From: Sycobia sp. Sy_11
Lineage: Eukaryota > Arthropoda > Insecta > Hymenoptera > Epichrysomallidae
Reading direction: 5' to 3'
Length of the DNA stretch: 64,000 nucleotides
Assembly: GCA_018907035.1 (NCBI GenBank)
Contig: JACCIC010000216.1
Coordinates: 820,501 to 884,500 of the forward strand
In this document: in pieces, positions 32,831-44,470 of the stretch
Layout of the letters: every line of letters begins with the position of its first letter
Position numbering within the stretch: position 1 is the first letter of the stretch
The notes under the pieces: generated by a model
The model's input: only the letters and a program-made list of their open reading frames with translations
What the model was told of the DNA's origin: nothing
Databases searched by the model: none
Position numbers and translations under genes: made by a program

Positions 32831-34379
32831 AAGATTCATGTAACGTTTTTTAAACATGATCATTTTTTTGAAGCTTTGAGTTATGAAAGATACCATGACT
32901 TTTTTATACAACTAAAATACCCATAATCTGGCCAAATCTATTAGTTCATATACCTTAAACCGCTAAAAATAAACAAACGACTACCTATTCCATAATAATT
33001 GTTTAAACAGCACGAGTGTTGAGGGAGGGAGCGAATTTGCTAGAATTGTTCTATTATCAGCTCCTTTACATTATAATGGTGAATACTGTTGTAATTCAGT
33101 CGTTAATTATGATATTACTATTGATGAATAATCATTATATAACAGTATATCATAAGAAAACAATTACTAATTTCTGAATTGAAAACTCGTTATATTACAA
33201 TATATATTTTGATTATTAATCTATTATTCTAAATAGAATAATAGAAACAATTCTATCTTTTAGTTTCTTAACACATTATGTTAACTAGTTCTTAAAAAAA
33301 AGAGTAGTAAAGATTTAGTAAAAAAAACATAGACAAAGGAAATATTTTAAAACATTGTCCAGAAATATTAAATGAAAATGTTGTATAAGCATATTAAATT
33401 TTCTGTTGTTGAGCATGCTATTTCAAAATTATAAAAAACAGTTGATATCAGATGCAATAATGTTTTTTATTTCCTAAAACTGTAATGTTATATTTTAAAG
33501 AACAATGTCAACGGTTCGTTTTCTCAAGATGTGCCATTGCTCCGCTCAATGTTTCGAAGCTAATAAAATATTTACGAGGTAACAAAGAAGAAGCTTTTAG
33601 CAGGGAATAATAGTACCTTTTCCGCAGACAACGAGACGGGAAAATATAATGAGGTCCCCCCCTCCCAAATACTAGGAAAACTTTTTCCAGCTCAGATTGC
33701 CTGTGCTTTACTATTCGCGTAATAAAGCTCACATAGTCGCACTTAAAGTTATCCGATTGTACTAGTTAACAAACAGAAAATCACCGCAATAGCTTCAAGA
33801 CAGTTTAGAACCCAGCGATACTATCTCTTGAAGGATGTTAACCCTCACAGCGATTGGCTAACTAATTTTCATTCCACATATGATTAATTTCTGGCTTATA
33901 TTATTAAATTTCCTAACAGGACCACTATAATCAACAATAATTGTATATTAAATTCATTGATTTTAATAGGAACAATTGAAAAACGGATAAAATAAACTAA
34001 TTGTCTGCTTAAAAATTAAAATAACAAAGTAAATTATGTATTCATAAAGTACAAAAAATTAAATTTTTTGTTACAATAAGCATTGTACGTTTTTATTCGT
34101 ATTGATATAAATCGTTAGAGTATAATTTTATATTAAAAAATGAATTAATTATGTACACATTTTTCTCGAAAATTGTAAATTTTAAGAGAAAATTCAGATG
34201 TTCTTTTGTTATTATTAGTTTTCGAATGATGATTCATTAATCAGTCAATAGGTCAAGTAGAACACTAAGCATATAGTCAGACAGAAAGGAACTACAGTGA
34301 ACGATTATCTCTAATTCTATATATAAAGAAAACTCGGGAGTTAAAGAGAATATAGTATAGCATCTCTATCTAGGCGTAG
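32831..34379. other. AT-rich sequence without recognised genes
   Basis: No transposon protein motif seen. A slightly more balanced segment at 33,490-33,860 has a 74-codon minus-strand frame without recognisable similarity. Confidence 0.55.
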
Positions 34380-34434
34380 GTGAGAGAGAGAGAGAGCGAA
34401 AAAGTGAATGAGAAAGGGAATGAGAGTGAGAGAG

Positions 34435-34502
<68 letters not shown>
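34380..34502. repeat. (GA)n microsatellite
   Basis: About 120 bp of GA-rich repeat, almost pure from 34,440 to 34,501. It sits roughly 180 bp upstream of the predicted start site. GA tracts near insect promoters can bind GAGA-type factors; that role is inference. Confidence 0.9.
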
Positions 34503-34504
<2 letters not shown>

Positions 34505-34676
34505 GATTGGGGAGAAAGAGAAAATGGGGAATATAGAACAATCAGGAGGGAAGAGATGGAGGGAGATTCAATGGTGCGACGGCGCGCTATCAGAGCCTGA
34601 GAGATGCGCGTTTGTCTTATACGCGCTTAAGCGGCGGCGGCAATAGCAGCAGCATCTGCACAGACGGATCAGCCAG

Positions 34677-34711
34677 TCAGTCCAACAAGGACGTGCGGCA
34701 TTCGCAGACGT
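34677..34711 (+). promoter_or_regulatory. Inr + DPE core promoter
   Basis: The initiator TCAGTC (34,677-34,682) fits TCAKTY. Counting its A (34,679) as +1, positions +28 to +33 (34,706-34,711) read AGACGT, a full match to the DPE pattern RGWYVT at the required spacing. No TATA box is seen at -30, as usual for DPE promoters. The surrounding 34,560-34,740 is GC-richer and CpG-containing. Confidence 0.6.
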
Positions 34712-34978
34712 AGCTTTACGCGTGAGCACGTGATTGCTCTTTCACTTACTGACTCGCTGATTTTATAATTTTCTCTTCGCCTATGAATTTGTGCATATCT
34801 AATGCAAGGTGTGCACTCGTCATTTACAGCATTGTGACGCTAGACTGATCTGTTGAGTCGAGTATTCTGTCCGTTCCAACGATTTTCAACGTGTCTGACG
34901 TCCATAGTAACAACTCCCGTATTGAAAGATCGGATGTGATTCGCATCCAAGCGATATTATCGAATTCATAAGGAACTC

Positions 34979-35009
<31 letters not shown>

Positions 35010-35168
35010 CGAACGGTAGATGTGTGTGCGTGTGTGTATGTGAGAGCGAGAGAGAGAGAGAGAGAGAGAAGAGTGAGGGGGACGACACTCAGGTAAGGAG
35101 ACAGTGCTACGAGAGTACAAGTGCGAAAGATCGTTAGTTCGACAGAATCTATTTACAAAAGCGGGAGA
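34679..35168 (+). other. putative 5' UTR of host gene
   Basis: 490 nt between the predicted start site and the first-exon ATG, with GA-rich runs at 34,987-35,010 and 35,047-35,070. It holds a short upstream frame of 22 codons starting near 34,783 and two very short ones. A CAG|GTAAGG donor-like site at 35,092/35,093 offers an alternative exon end. Confidence 0.45.
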
Positions 35169-35241
35169 ATGGCTCGATTTGACAATAGCCTATCTTCACT
35201 GCCTGTTCCGGTACTGCTCGTCGTTTTACTTACCTGTATCG
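35169..35241 (+). CDS. signal-peptide first exon of an unidentified host gene
   Basis: The ATG at 35,169 in a purine context (gggagaATGg) opens 24 codons that make a textbook secretion signal: a short N-region with one Arg (MARFDNS), a linker, and the hydrophobic core VPVLLVVLLTCI. One base of the next codon follows, then GTAAGTG, a strong 5' splice site, giving a phase 1 exon end, the common phase after signal peptides of receptor and cell-surface genes. An in-frame stop at 35,094-35,096 shows the frame does not extend upstream. The reading frame past GTAAGT runs to 35,346 only as intron read-through. The rest of the gene must lie to the right, perhaps beyond the window; no later exon was recognised, so the protein family is unknown. 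Confidence 0.55.
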
Positions 35242-38200
35242 GTAAGTGAAAGAATCTATTTCTCTATTGGCGTTATGTGCGTGACATTCCTCGATTTAAA
35301 GTCGAATCTGTCTTTAGACGCTTTTCGGCTAGGTTTTTATCTTTGAGGACAGCTCTTCCCGAATTTTTTCTGAAAGCGGTCAAAGTTTACTTTTGGAAAG
35401 GAAGAGTGGGTGGTGAAAATTATTCCAAAACATAGAAAAGGAGATTGACACATAGGATTTCAAATCATTTTGAAAGCCCGATAATGATGGAGTGTTATTA
35501 CAAGGGAGCTGTATTAAATATTCTATTGTAAATTAAGACATAGCTTATCAAAAATGACAGTATTAGAGAATAAAAATATTAACAATTGATAGTTTGTTAA
35601 GAAATTCTTTAGAGTAACCTCTATTTCAATTAAATTCTTTTGTTGATCTTATTCCTCAACTTTTTCTGTATTAATTTTAAATTTGATGGATAATGTACGT
35701 TGTAGCTACATTACAAAACATAGATTTCTTATAACTTGTAAATTAAGACTAGAATAATTTCATTTTATTCGGAGATTAATCCGCCCTTAGCATTATTTTA
35801 CATTTAACTTTAATTAAATCGTAATTATTAATTCACAATTCTATAATAGATATGGATAAATAATATTTGTAATCAATTTTCCTGAATGTTATACTATCCT
35901 CAGTTAAAATTTTTTTTTACAAATTTTTTGTCGTTAAAAAAGAGTATGAGAGAGATTGATAAATAAAATAGATAATTCATTATAATATGATGAACTAACA
36001 TAATTGTTTTCGTGTTAAATTTTGAAAATTGTATAATCGATTGGTTGGCATACAGAAAAAACATCAGGTAAGTCTCATTATTTCGGCCGCCTCAAAAAAA
36101 AATTAATGTATATTATGCAAAGACTCGCGTATATATCAATAAGATCATTCTGTCAGTTTTCTGCGTAGTACAGAAACATAAAGAATAAAAACAAAGGCAT
36201 ATAGAATAAAAATAAAGTTCAAGTACCTTCACTGACGCTTTAAGATTATTGTTGCTTTTATTTTTAAAAAGAAAATTCAAAGTATAATTTGTTGAATTAA
36301 TAATTTTTAAATAATAATCAATTTTAGAGCGATAAGTACTTTTTAATTGCTAAATCGATAATTATAGAATTAATTAATCTCTAGGTATTGAATATCTGCA
36401 AAGAACAATTGAGAAATTTATAAAATAAAGGAGTATCATGAAATTATAATTCAAAATATGATTTTAAATTTTATATCTTTAAATGAACTAATAGTAAACG
36501 CATTCTTAATGATAAATTTAATTAACGTGTTGGTATCGATAACGTTTATAGACGTTCTGTGTGAGTCTTCCAAATGCAAATAATGCCTATAGATATCTTA
36601 TAGTTGGAAGAACGAAATATTTTTCATTGAGCGATGCAGATATTTTATTTTAATTTTTGTTAGAAGTGTTGGATATAAAAACGTAGTGTATTTTTGAGCA
36701 CTTTCATAGATTTTTTTGTGAATGTTTACAACTTAAAAAATGTACAGTATCATTAATGAATTAATGATAATTTTTTACTAAAATTTGAAATAAAATTATT
36801 TATGTAAACTATTTTTCTTATATAATATTTATAGTATTTCTAATAAACATTTAAAACAGTTTAAAAAATTTACGTGTAGTATTTTTATTCTAAGATTTAA
36901 ATGATATTATGTCCTTATAATGAATGTATCATATGTTTCTATTCTACGATATTTGATTCTTAAAATTTACATTCATCTTGAACATGTTTATTGAAGAAAT
37001 TTTACTTATACAGCATCTAAAATCTCAAAATATAATAGAGAAATTAATCACTCATGAATTTCAAATTGACGTATAACTTTTTATTACAAAATTACTAAGT
37101 ACCGTTGAAATGTACTTCATAAATTCAATAATTACAAAACGTTCAAGCATACGCAAAAAAGTATCTTAATAATTAAAAAATTAAAAAGTTTTTTAATTTA
37201 ATTTTAATCAACTATTTGACTAGCAAAATTCCAGTTCTATTCGAACTCAATAAGTTTTTTATAGATAAAAGGCAATTCGGTTATGGTTAAAGTCATCTTG
37301 AATCATTGCCCAATCCTGGTTGCGCTCTATCCATTCCCTTCCGTACGTTCTTTTTTGTAATAATTGTATTATTTAGAAATAAGCGCAAAGATGTATCTAT
37401 TTCCGACACAATGCTGTTCAGCTTGAAGAACCGAGCTCTGCGTAATGGTTATAATTTTAATATTGTTGAGAATAGATTTTGAATTTGTGAAACCGTAGTT
37501 AATAAAACGCGAAATATTTTCTCCCGTCTGAAATATATGTTTTTCGTAGTTTGTTTACATTTAAAATTTATTATATGTATATAAAGAAACCATATAAATT
37601 AATAGTTTAAAATTTTCTGCGAACTTATTTGGCAATATTAAGCCTTTTGTATTATTTATTTATTATTTCAAATATATATTTAAAAAAGTTTAGTTATTTA
37701 CAAAGGTAAAAGTAATGAAATGTATTTTGTTTTTGTGTTAAGCAAAATCTTTCTGTAAAGAGAAAATATTAGAAAAAATGTAAGAGTTTAATGTAAACGT
37801 TCAAAATGTATTTAAATTTAAAGAAAAGGGGTAAATATCGAGGTAAATATAGTTGTGATCTGCATGTTTTTTTATCCCAGACTAGGATTGAGTTGAATAC
37901 ACCTGAGGTTCTCTAAGGCACCACATCTAGGATCGACGCTGCCGTCGACCTGAGGTTGCACGTAGACTCTACCTGGGATATTTTATCTTCGCTGAATATA
38001 CGAGTCCCGTGTGCACAGGAATACCAAAATGGTTATCTGGTGCTGCATTTTTGCCAATCCTGAAAGGCAAACGGCATACGCGTAAAAAAGAGAAAATAAA
38101 AGAAAGAAGCGAGAAAATGAAATAATGTGCTTTGCAAAAGGCGCGCGCCAGCTTTTAATCCACAAACGCAGAAGAGCGCGTTTTTTAGCCGCGAATACGT

Positions 38201-38556
38201 AAAAGTATCCCTTTTTGAACTATCAATAAAAAAAGCGCACCTATTTGGGTTACGAATGCAAAAACGCGCGTATTTTCTTAGACTCAATGAGAAACATATA
38301 ATTTAAGCGCGCGAATATTAGAGTAATTTTCATTGATCGACTGCTGCCTTCGTTTTCCGACTTCTATTAGTTGTTCTCCTATGATATAGTACAGGGACTT
38401 GATTTGATATTTAGAATTTGCTAAAGTGGGGAAAGACGCACGGAGAGAAAAAATAAAGTTAATTTTCCAAAACTTTTATGAGACTTTAATAAATAGTTAG
38501 GTAATTTGGTCACACACCCAAAAATAAATGGTTAGTACAAAATTTTTTTGTATACG
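35242..38556 (+). other. start of putative long first intron
   Basis: Begins with GTAAGTG. AT-rich with no transposon protein. At 37,870-37,980 a short unit has inverted ends (tatcccag ... ctgggata). At 38,100-38,310 'gcgcgc' words recur every 50-70 bp among A-rich sequence. No acceptor plus coding exon identified. Confidence 0.45.
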
Positions 38557-38805
38557 AGGTGTGTTCAAAAAGTAACGAGAATTTTTAAATTTCGCGGGTT
38601 TGGAGAGTCCGCCACTTTTTTTATTATGTTGGTATGCATACTCCTGAAGTACGATAAGATTTTCAGCAATATCCATTGCTTACTTTTTAAGTCGCAGCCG
38701 CTAACGTGAGGCGTGTTTTTTGAGCTCGGCGATTTTCGTTTGTGAAAAAAAATGGAGCAAAGAATTTGTATTCAATTGTGTGTAAAAAATGAAATAAAAT
38801 GTGGC
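38557..38805 (+). mobile_element. mariner 5' end fragment
   Basis: Starts with TACGAGGTGTGTTCAAAAAG, a typical mariner terminal inverted repeat next to TA. The transposase start ATGGAGCAAAG follows (MEQRICIQLCVKNEIKCGE) and is cut off by a stop where similarity ends. No right end follows. It is distinct from the other mariners in the window. Confidence 0.8.
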
Positions 38806-38816
38806 GAAATTTGAAA

Positions 38817-38965
38817 AAATGTAACTATAAATTGGCCGGAATGACCGTAAAAAACGTTACATGTTTTCCTATTTACTACCTAACAAAGATACCCTGTTAC
38901 TAGGTATCTTCATTTGAAAATTCCTTGTTTATACCTTAAAAATAGAATGCATTTCTACCAGGGTG
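38817..38965. repeat. ~150-bp direct repeat, copy 1
   Basis: From 'gtaactataaattggccgga' to 'atttctaccagggtga', nearly the same as 41,456-41,603. Ends in the inverted-repeat word seen at the other end of the element at 39,611. Confidence 0.85.
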
Positions 38966-40626
38966 AAGTTTGGAACCTTTATTTAATTCTAAAAAAATAT
39001 AATACTGTATGTAGTTCATATATACATTGCGATTTTATAAATATTTCAAAGTTCTCTTTGAAGAATATTTATCAACCTTAAAACGTTTATTTTTAAAAGA
39101 CTGTGGAAAATATATATCATTATTAGATTGTAAAGAAAGCATAATTACAATTAAATCAATTATTTTTAATGGCAATAAAATTTTGGAAATAGTGTTTAGT
39201 AAATTTTTGCGAAAATATTTCTATATTTTTCGTAGTATCGAAAATTTTGATAAATGAGAACGATCTTTCAATTTTATCTCAACAATTATAAGATTATTAT
39301 TATAGTAAACATTAAGATGTCTTCAAAATATATGATCACTTAAATTTAGAATATAATTTATTAACGATGAATGATGTTTTAAAAGTTTCAGTTTCGTACC
39401 TTACATTGTTATATAATGATTTTTATTGTACACCAAAAACTTTGTACTAATTATTTTAATATTTTCATAATTATAACAAAATTTATTTTTTCATCACTAT
39501 GAATAAAAATTTCATCAATATGAATAAAAAATTAAAAGCAGTATTTCATTGTAAGATCATTCCTATTTAATAATTTAAACGCGAATTCTAAAATGCACAA
39601 TAAACATTTTATACCCTGGAAGAAATCTAACAATTTTTAATAGGTTGTAAAGTAGTTACTAGGTAGTAAAAATAGAATCAATCATTGTGGCTAAAAACAA
39701 GATAAATCTTATAATGCAAAATGTGAACGTTGTCAATAAAATTAAGAAAAAGGTAGAAACTAGGTTTAAAAACTAGTTAAAAACTAGGTAGAAACTAGGT
39801 AGAAACTAGGTTGTTTTTAATCTTGTTTCTGATCAGTAAATGAGCAATTTATTTCACAATTAATATTTATATAATGTTATAATATTATGTTGTTGATTTA
39901 ATAAAAGAAAAATCATAAGATACGGAAACTCCAAATTTTAAAAATTACAAAGTAATAATGAAGTCTGTTTTTTGTTCGATTTTGTCATCAAAATTATACG
40001 TAAGAAATTAGTTTTGAAAATCTTTTCCTTTTATTATTTAACATCTAAAATTTCACATGAAGCAATTAATTAAAAAATTCTATTCCTCGGTGTCGTATAC
40101 CGACTTCAATTACTGGTTGTTAATTAATTATTCTATCCTATCCTATTTATTTATAAAATAAATAATATCATTTGAAATTTTTGAATTTTTAGAAAATAAA
40201 ATCAATTTGTTAAATTAAAAATCATGCTGAGTTCATAACTTTAATTCGTAACTTGAATTTATGGAGAGTATATATAAGGCATATCTGATGATTTGCCATA
40301 CCCGCAAGTGGTAAAACATTATCTTGGTTAGTATATAAGCCCGATTATGACTTCTCATAAGTATAACATATATTGTATACGAATGTGTAGGCTATTGTTA
40401 ATGCGTTGTATATGTATTTAGATGTATAAGGTATATAAAACCAACGTACTTATAAGTTACTTCAAAATTTTCCGAAATGAACTTGATAAACATTTATAAT
40501 TAATTATTTAAAATAATGATTCAAGTCAATGAATTTATATAAGAAAGCATAATAACGATAGCAATTTTTTAGCTAGGTTATGTTATACCTCGCTTAACCT
40601 TGTTTTAAGATAAATTTTAGTCATAA

Positions 40627-40627
<1 letters not shown>

Positions 40628-40676
<49 letters not shown>
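40628..40676. repeat. (CA)n microsatellite
   Basis: About 24 CA units, next to the start of the LINE remnant. Confidence 0.95.
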
Positions 40677-40718
40677 TGTGCTAAAAACGTGGAACGTCAT
40701 CGTTCTATAGAAATATAG

Positions 40719-41141
40719 CAAAAACGATGGAATGATTCCAACAAAGGCCGATGGACTTATCGTATCCTTCCAGACATACCAAGATGGATCAACAGGAAAC
40801 ACGGGGAACTAGATTTCCACCTAACCCAGTTGCTGACTGGACATGGTTGTTTTAGGTTCTATTTCCACTGTTTTCACCTGGATAATAATGATTTCTGCCC
40901 CATCTGTCCGACATTGGTTGAGAATGCCGAGCACATATTAGTGAGCTGCCCTCGTTTTAGAACACAACGTGAGCACTTGATGAACACCATCAATAAGCCA
41001 ATAAAACCAGAGAGCATTATATCAATAATGCTGGAATCTCCTGAAAACTGGAAGGCAGTAGCCAGTTTCGCAAGAGAAGTGATAATCAAACTTAGAAATG
41101 CCGATAGAATTAGGCGAATGGCCCAGGATGAATTAGGCTAG
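40719..41141 (+). pseudogene. non-LTR retrotransposon (R1-like) ORF2 C-terminus
   Basis: 141 codons are open from after a TAG at 40,716 to a TAG at 41,139. They encode the conserved region after RT: KGRWTYRILPDIPRWINRKH, then FHLTQLLTGHGCF and the C-terminal zinc-knuckle CPICPTLVENAEHILVSC. This arrangement (TGHGxF, then CxxC, then HxxxxC) is typical of R1 and related LINEs. The body is 5' truncated, as is common for LINE insertions. About 160 bp of GC-richer 3' UTR-like sequence follow. Clade assignment from this short piece is tentative. Confidence 0.8.
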
Positions 41142-41455
41142 CTAATTCTATTTTAAGCTGCAGAGAACGAACACCGAACCCCTGATCACTTGTGTGGATG
41201 GGGGACGTAGGGTAATGCCATAGGAAGAGGAGTCGTATAGGCGAATAGCCCCGCCGAAGTAATATTCTCTGATAGTTCCGGCGGGATGCTGGTTTCGAAG
41301 GAATAAAAACAACCTATTTTCTATTTTTAAAAATAATATCAGTTTCAATAGGTAAAACATACCTAGTTTCTAGGTAACTTTATTGGAAACGTAAAATATA
41401 TTTACTCCAAACTAACTATTATAGCTATTAAATACCTAAAAAATAGCTTCAAAAA

Positions 41456-41603
41456 TGTAACTATAAATCGGACGGAATGACCGTAAAAAACATGACATGT
41501 TTTCCTATTTACTGCCGAACAAATATACCTTGTTACTAGGTATCTTCATTTGAAAATACCTTGTTTATACCTTAAAAATAGAATGCATTTCTACCAGGGT
41601 GAA
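41456..41603. repeat. ~150-bp direct repeat, copy 2
   Basis: Matches 38,817-38,965 at nearly all positions. The 2.6 kb between copies includes the LINE remnant. Confidence 0.85.
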
Positions 41604-42207
41604 TATACTCGAAATAATTTTTTAATTAAATAAGTATATAAATTTATGTAAAATTTACAAAACTGTTCAATGAAATTTAGTAAAGAGTGAAGTAAATTTT
41701 CTTGAAAATATAAATTACAAAACATTTTAGTTAAATTTACTACATGGTTTACTAAAATTTACAGAATTGCAAGTTTGTGGCCAAATTATTAAACTGATTT
41801 AGTAAAGTTTCGTACATTTTTTGTAACAATAACTTGTATTTTTCTCTCCGTGCAGGGCCTCGAAGTACAAAAAGTATAAATGCATGCGCAGGCGTAAGTC
41901 AGTCAGTATCTTTTTGAATTTTTGAATAGCACTAAATAGAGCTGGAAGTGAACATCAATTTATATATATTCCGTAAATAAATTACAGTTTTCGAAAAAAT
42001 ATGCAATTATTTATCCTGTAGTTAGCAAATACTGACTCAATATCTTTAGAAATTCTAGAAAGCGACTAAATTGAGTTCACGGAAGAATCTGCTAAATAAA
42101 AACTTCATTATCTTTTTATATACTTCACAGATTTACTTGAAATTTTGAAATTATGCAAAAATTATATCCGATATATGTATGAAAAAGAAATAGCTTGAAG
42201 CATCTTT

Positions 42208-42354
42208 TTATACAGAAGCGACGATAAGTAAATTGCGGTAATTTATAGTAATATAAATTTTTATATATAGAGTTCTTTTTGCTTATATATTATTGAACTG
42301 TTTAAAGATGGATTAAATTATTATCTCGGGTGAAGCCGAGACGGGGGAGGCTAG
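42208..42354 (+). mobile_element. Helitron 3' end fragment
   Basis: Starts at 'tttttatacagaagcgacga' and ends with the hairpin CTCGGGTGAAGCCGAG then ACGGGGGAGGCTAG|T. Same family as the other copies; only the last ~147 bp remain. Confidence 0.85.
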
Positions 42355-42368
42355 TATATATATATATA

Positions 42369-42405
42369 TTCGTTGGGTGCATAAGTAAGTATCCAGCGTT
42401 TTTTT
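42369..42405 (+). mobile_element. mariner-like terminal repeat remnant
   Basis: 'gttgggtgcataagtaagta' resembles the outer end of mariner TIRs of the TTGGGTGCA type. No matching right end or transposase nearby. Confidence 0.4.
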
Positions 42406-42420
42406 CCAAAATGTTAGGTT

Positions 42421-43530
42421 TTATTTTGAAAACACAGTTACCTATCCTTATATATATATATATATAACATTTTACAAAAACTATTTTTATATTATATAAC
42501 TAAATAAAGTTCATTCGATTCATTATTCAATTGTACATCCGGACTGATTCAAATTTGATTTTTAGTTTGCGTAAAAAAATTATAATATTGGTTGTTATTT
42601 GGTGATTCTGCAAATAGGTGATTTCCATGATGCAGACAACATTTGAATACAAATATTTTTATTTTTTTCAACGAACTTTGGAAAATATTATGATAGCAGT
42701 AATGGTCATTGTGGTTGTAGAATTTTTCAAAGATTCTGATAAAATTTGTTTCAACATTGCAAAAAGTAAAATGAGAATGCAAAACAAAATATACGATTTA
42801 TATATTCTTATTTCTGTTTTAATAATTCATAGTGGTGGTGGGATATCGGTATGGACCGCCTTCGAGGATGATTAAACATAGTAATAATAATGAATAATAT
42901 TATTATTAATATATTATTATTAATTAAAAATAGTTTTATACTTCCTAATTTCATTTTTAATACAGAATTATGAGCGGAATTAATTTACATAATATATTTA
43001 ATAGGTAAATCTGGTAAATATTTTTATCGGCCTTCCAGTTTTACAGTAAAATAATATAATTATAATCTTAATTTTTTTTAATTACCCTCATAAAATATGA
43101 AATATAAAAACTACTACTAAAAATAATAAAAATAATAATAATAAATATTATTGTTAGCAATGATAATTTATGAAGTCTATAATCGATAAAAGTATTTATC
43201 AATTTATTTTTTAATAGTCGACATAAGTACAATTTTAATGAAGAATATTGATAAAAACAAAAAAATATACGAGCAGCTAAATTACTGAACATAAAGCATT
43301 TTCGAAGTTTTAAGAAATTTGAAAAAATATTATTAGTTGCCTATTTGATGACTTTCTCAAATTGTTGTTTTTTGCAGTTCGTCATTTTAAAACTTGTACC
43401 ATTTAGGATTTTTATAAATTAATATCATATTAGATTAATATGTAGAATAATTAATTATAATTCTAAAAAATAGGGATAACATGAGAGTTCATTTTTAATT
43501 ATTACATAGATCTATAAAATAAGAGATTGT
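42421..43530. other. AT-rich sequence
   Basis: No gene recognised; short open frames are AT-driven. Confidence 0.55.
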
Positions 43531-44036
43531 GTTTGTTATTGGCCAACTGAGGATCGTTTTCGGAGTAATTTTTTACGTAGCACTCGAATCGAGAGTCGTA
43601 ATTAGTCCATCGCATCAAGTTTTTTAGAGATCTTAACCTACAGGGGCAAAAACGTGATTTTTTAGTATTTTTGAGATTCCATAAGATTGCGGAATAATTT
43701 TTTTCTGCAAACTGAGAAACCATCTGAAAGCACTAATCTTACTCTTGAAAATTCATTTTTAAGATCTGAAAGATATTTTTTTGCATCGAGATATCGATGA
43801 TTGAAATCAAGTATTTTAGTAGTTTTAAAACATATTTTCCTTCTTCAAAAATATCTCAACCTGAGTGATGTAAAGATAAAAGGAAAGTATATTTATTATA
43901 AGTCCTCAAATTTATGATTTAATGAAAACTGATTTTGAAAAGGCGATGAGTGCAAATAAAGAAAATTTACTTTATAATTGATTGGACTGTAAGACCAATA
44001 AAAAATATTTTTTAAGTTAAATAGACCTTTCATTTT

Positions 44037-44169
44037 AAAACAATTGAATTGTACTTTTGTCGACTGCCCATATACAAATTAATAAATATTGATTGGACTG
44101 TAAGACCAATAAAAAAATATTTATTAATTTGTATATGAGCAGTCGACAAAAGTACAATTCAATTGTTTT
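44037..44169. repeat. near-perfect hairpin, 54-bp arms
   Basis: Arms 44,037-44,090 and 44,116-44,169 are reverse complements with one mismatch (c/t), around a 25-nt loop. The loop itself contains ATTGG...CCAAT. The loop segment 'attggactgtaagaccaat' also occurs just upstream at about 43,981-43,999. Confidence 0.95.
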
Positions 44170-44254
44170 ACAATTCAATTGTATTACTTTATAATAGTTA
44201 TGCGCTTAAGCATTTGGTGTTCCAGAGTTAAAAATATTGCTTTAAGGCTCTGGG

Positions 44255-44470
44255 TTCAGAGGCCTACGATGGCTCGATCGCTAGAGCGAAGGACTAGTAA
44301 CTTGGTGATCCGAGTTCAAATCCCGGTCTCGGCCGATTGACACAAGCACCGCTGTAATAATTTACATGTGTTTTGTTTACAAACACATCGTAGACCTCCG
44401 TCGCTGATCAGCACAAATATTTGGAAGCATAAATAGAGCGACGTTAAATAAAATAAAAAAAAAAAAGAAA
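44255..44470 (+). repeat. tRNA-derived SINE, full copy
   Basis: 216 bp with a tRNA-like head: box A-like 'tggctcgatcgctagagc', an anticodon loop CTAGTAA that would read as AGT (Thr), and box B-like 'gagttcaaatccc'. A unique body and an A-rich tail (aaataaaataaaaaaaaaa) follow. It is flanked by the 11-bp target duplication AAGGCTCTGGG at 44,244-44,254 and 44,471-44,481. RNA polymerase III would be the expected transcriber. The head lacks a clean cloverleaf, so it is not a working tRNA gene. Confidence 0.88.

Larger units (their letters stand above)
39611..41603. mobile_element. possible TIR element carrying LINE remnant
   Basis: The left end CCCTGGAAGAAATC is the inverse of the right end ATTTCTACCAGGG. 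About 2 kb lie between, with several 'aaactaggta' repeats at 39,770-39,815, a CA microsatellite and an R1-like tail. Its right 150 bp recur at 38,817-38,965. No transposase found and no clear target duplication. Confidence 0.4.

Noticed and set aside
34341..34646. Ser/Leu- or Arg/Glu-rich frames near 34.4 kb
   Set aside because: Translations of the (GA)n microsatellite.
37870..37990. internal exon after 'tttttttatcccag'
   Set aside because: In the phase needed after the 35,241 donor the second codon is a stop (TAG); inverted ends suggest a small repeat.
42549..42875. opposing frames of 77 and 85 codons
   Set aside because: AT-rich chance frames on both strands without motifs.
44255..44330. 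functional tRNA-Thr gene
   Set aside because: The tRNA-like part continues into a SINE body with an A-tail and target duplication, and its stems pair poorly.
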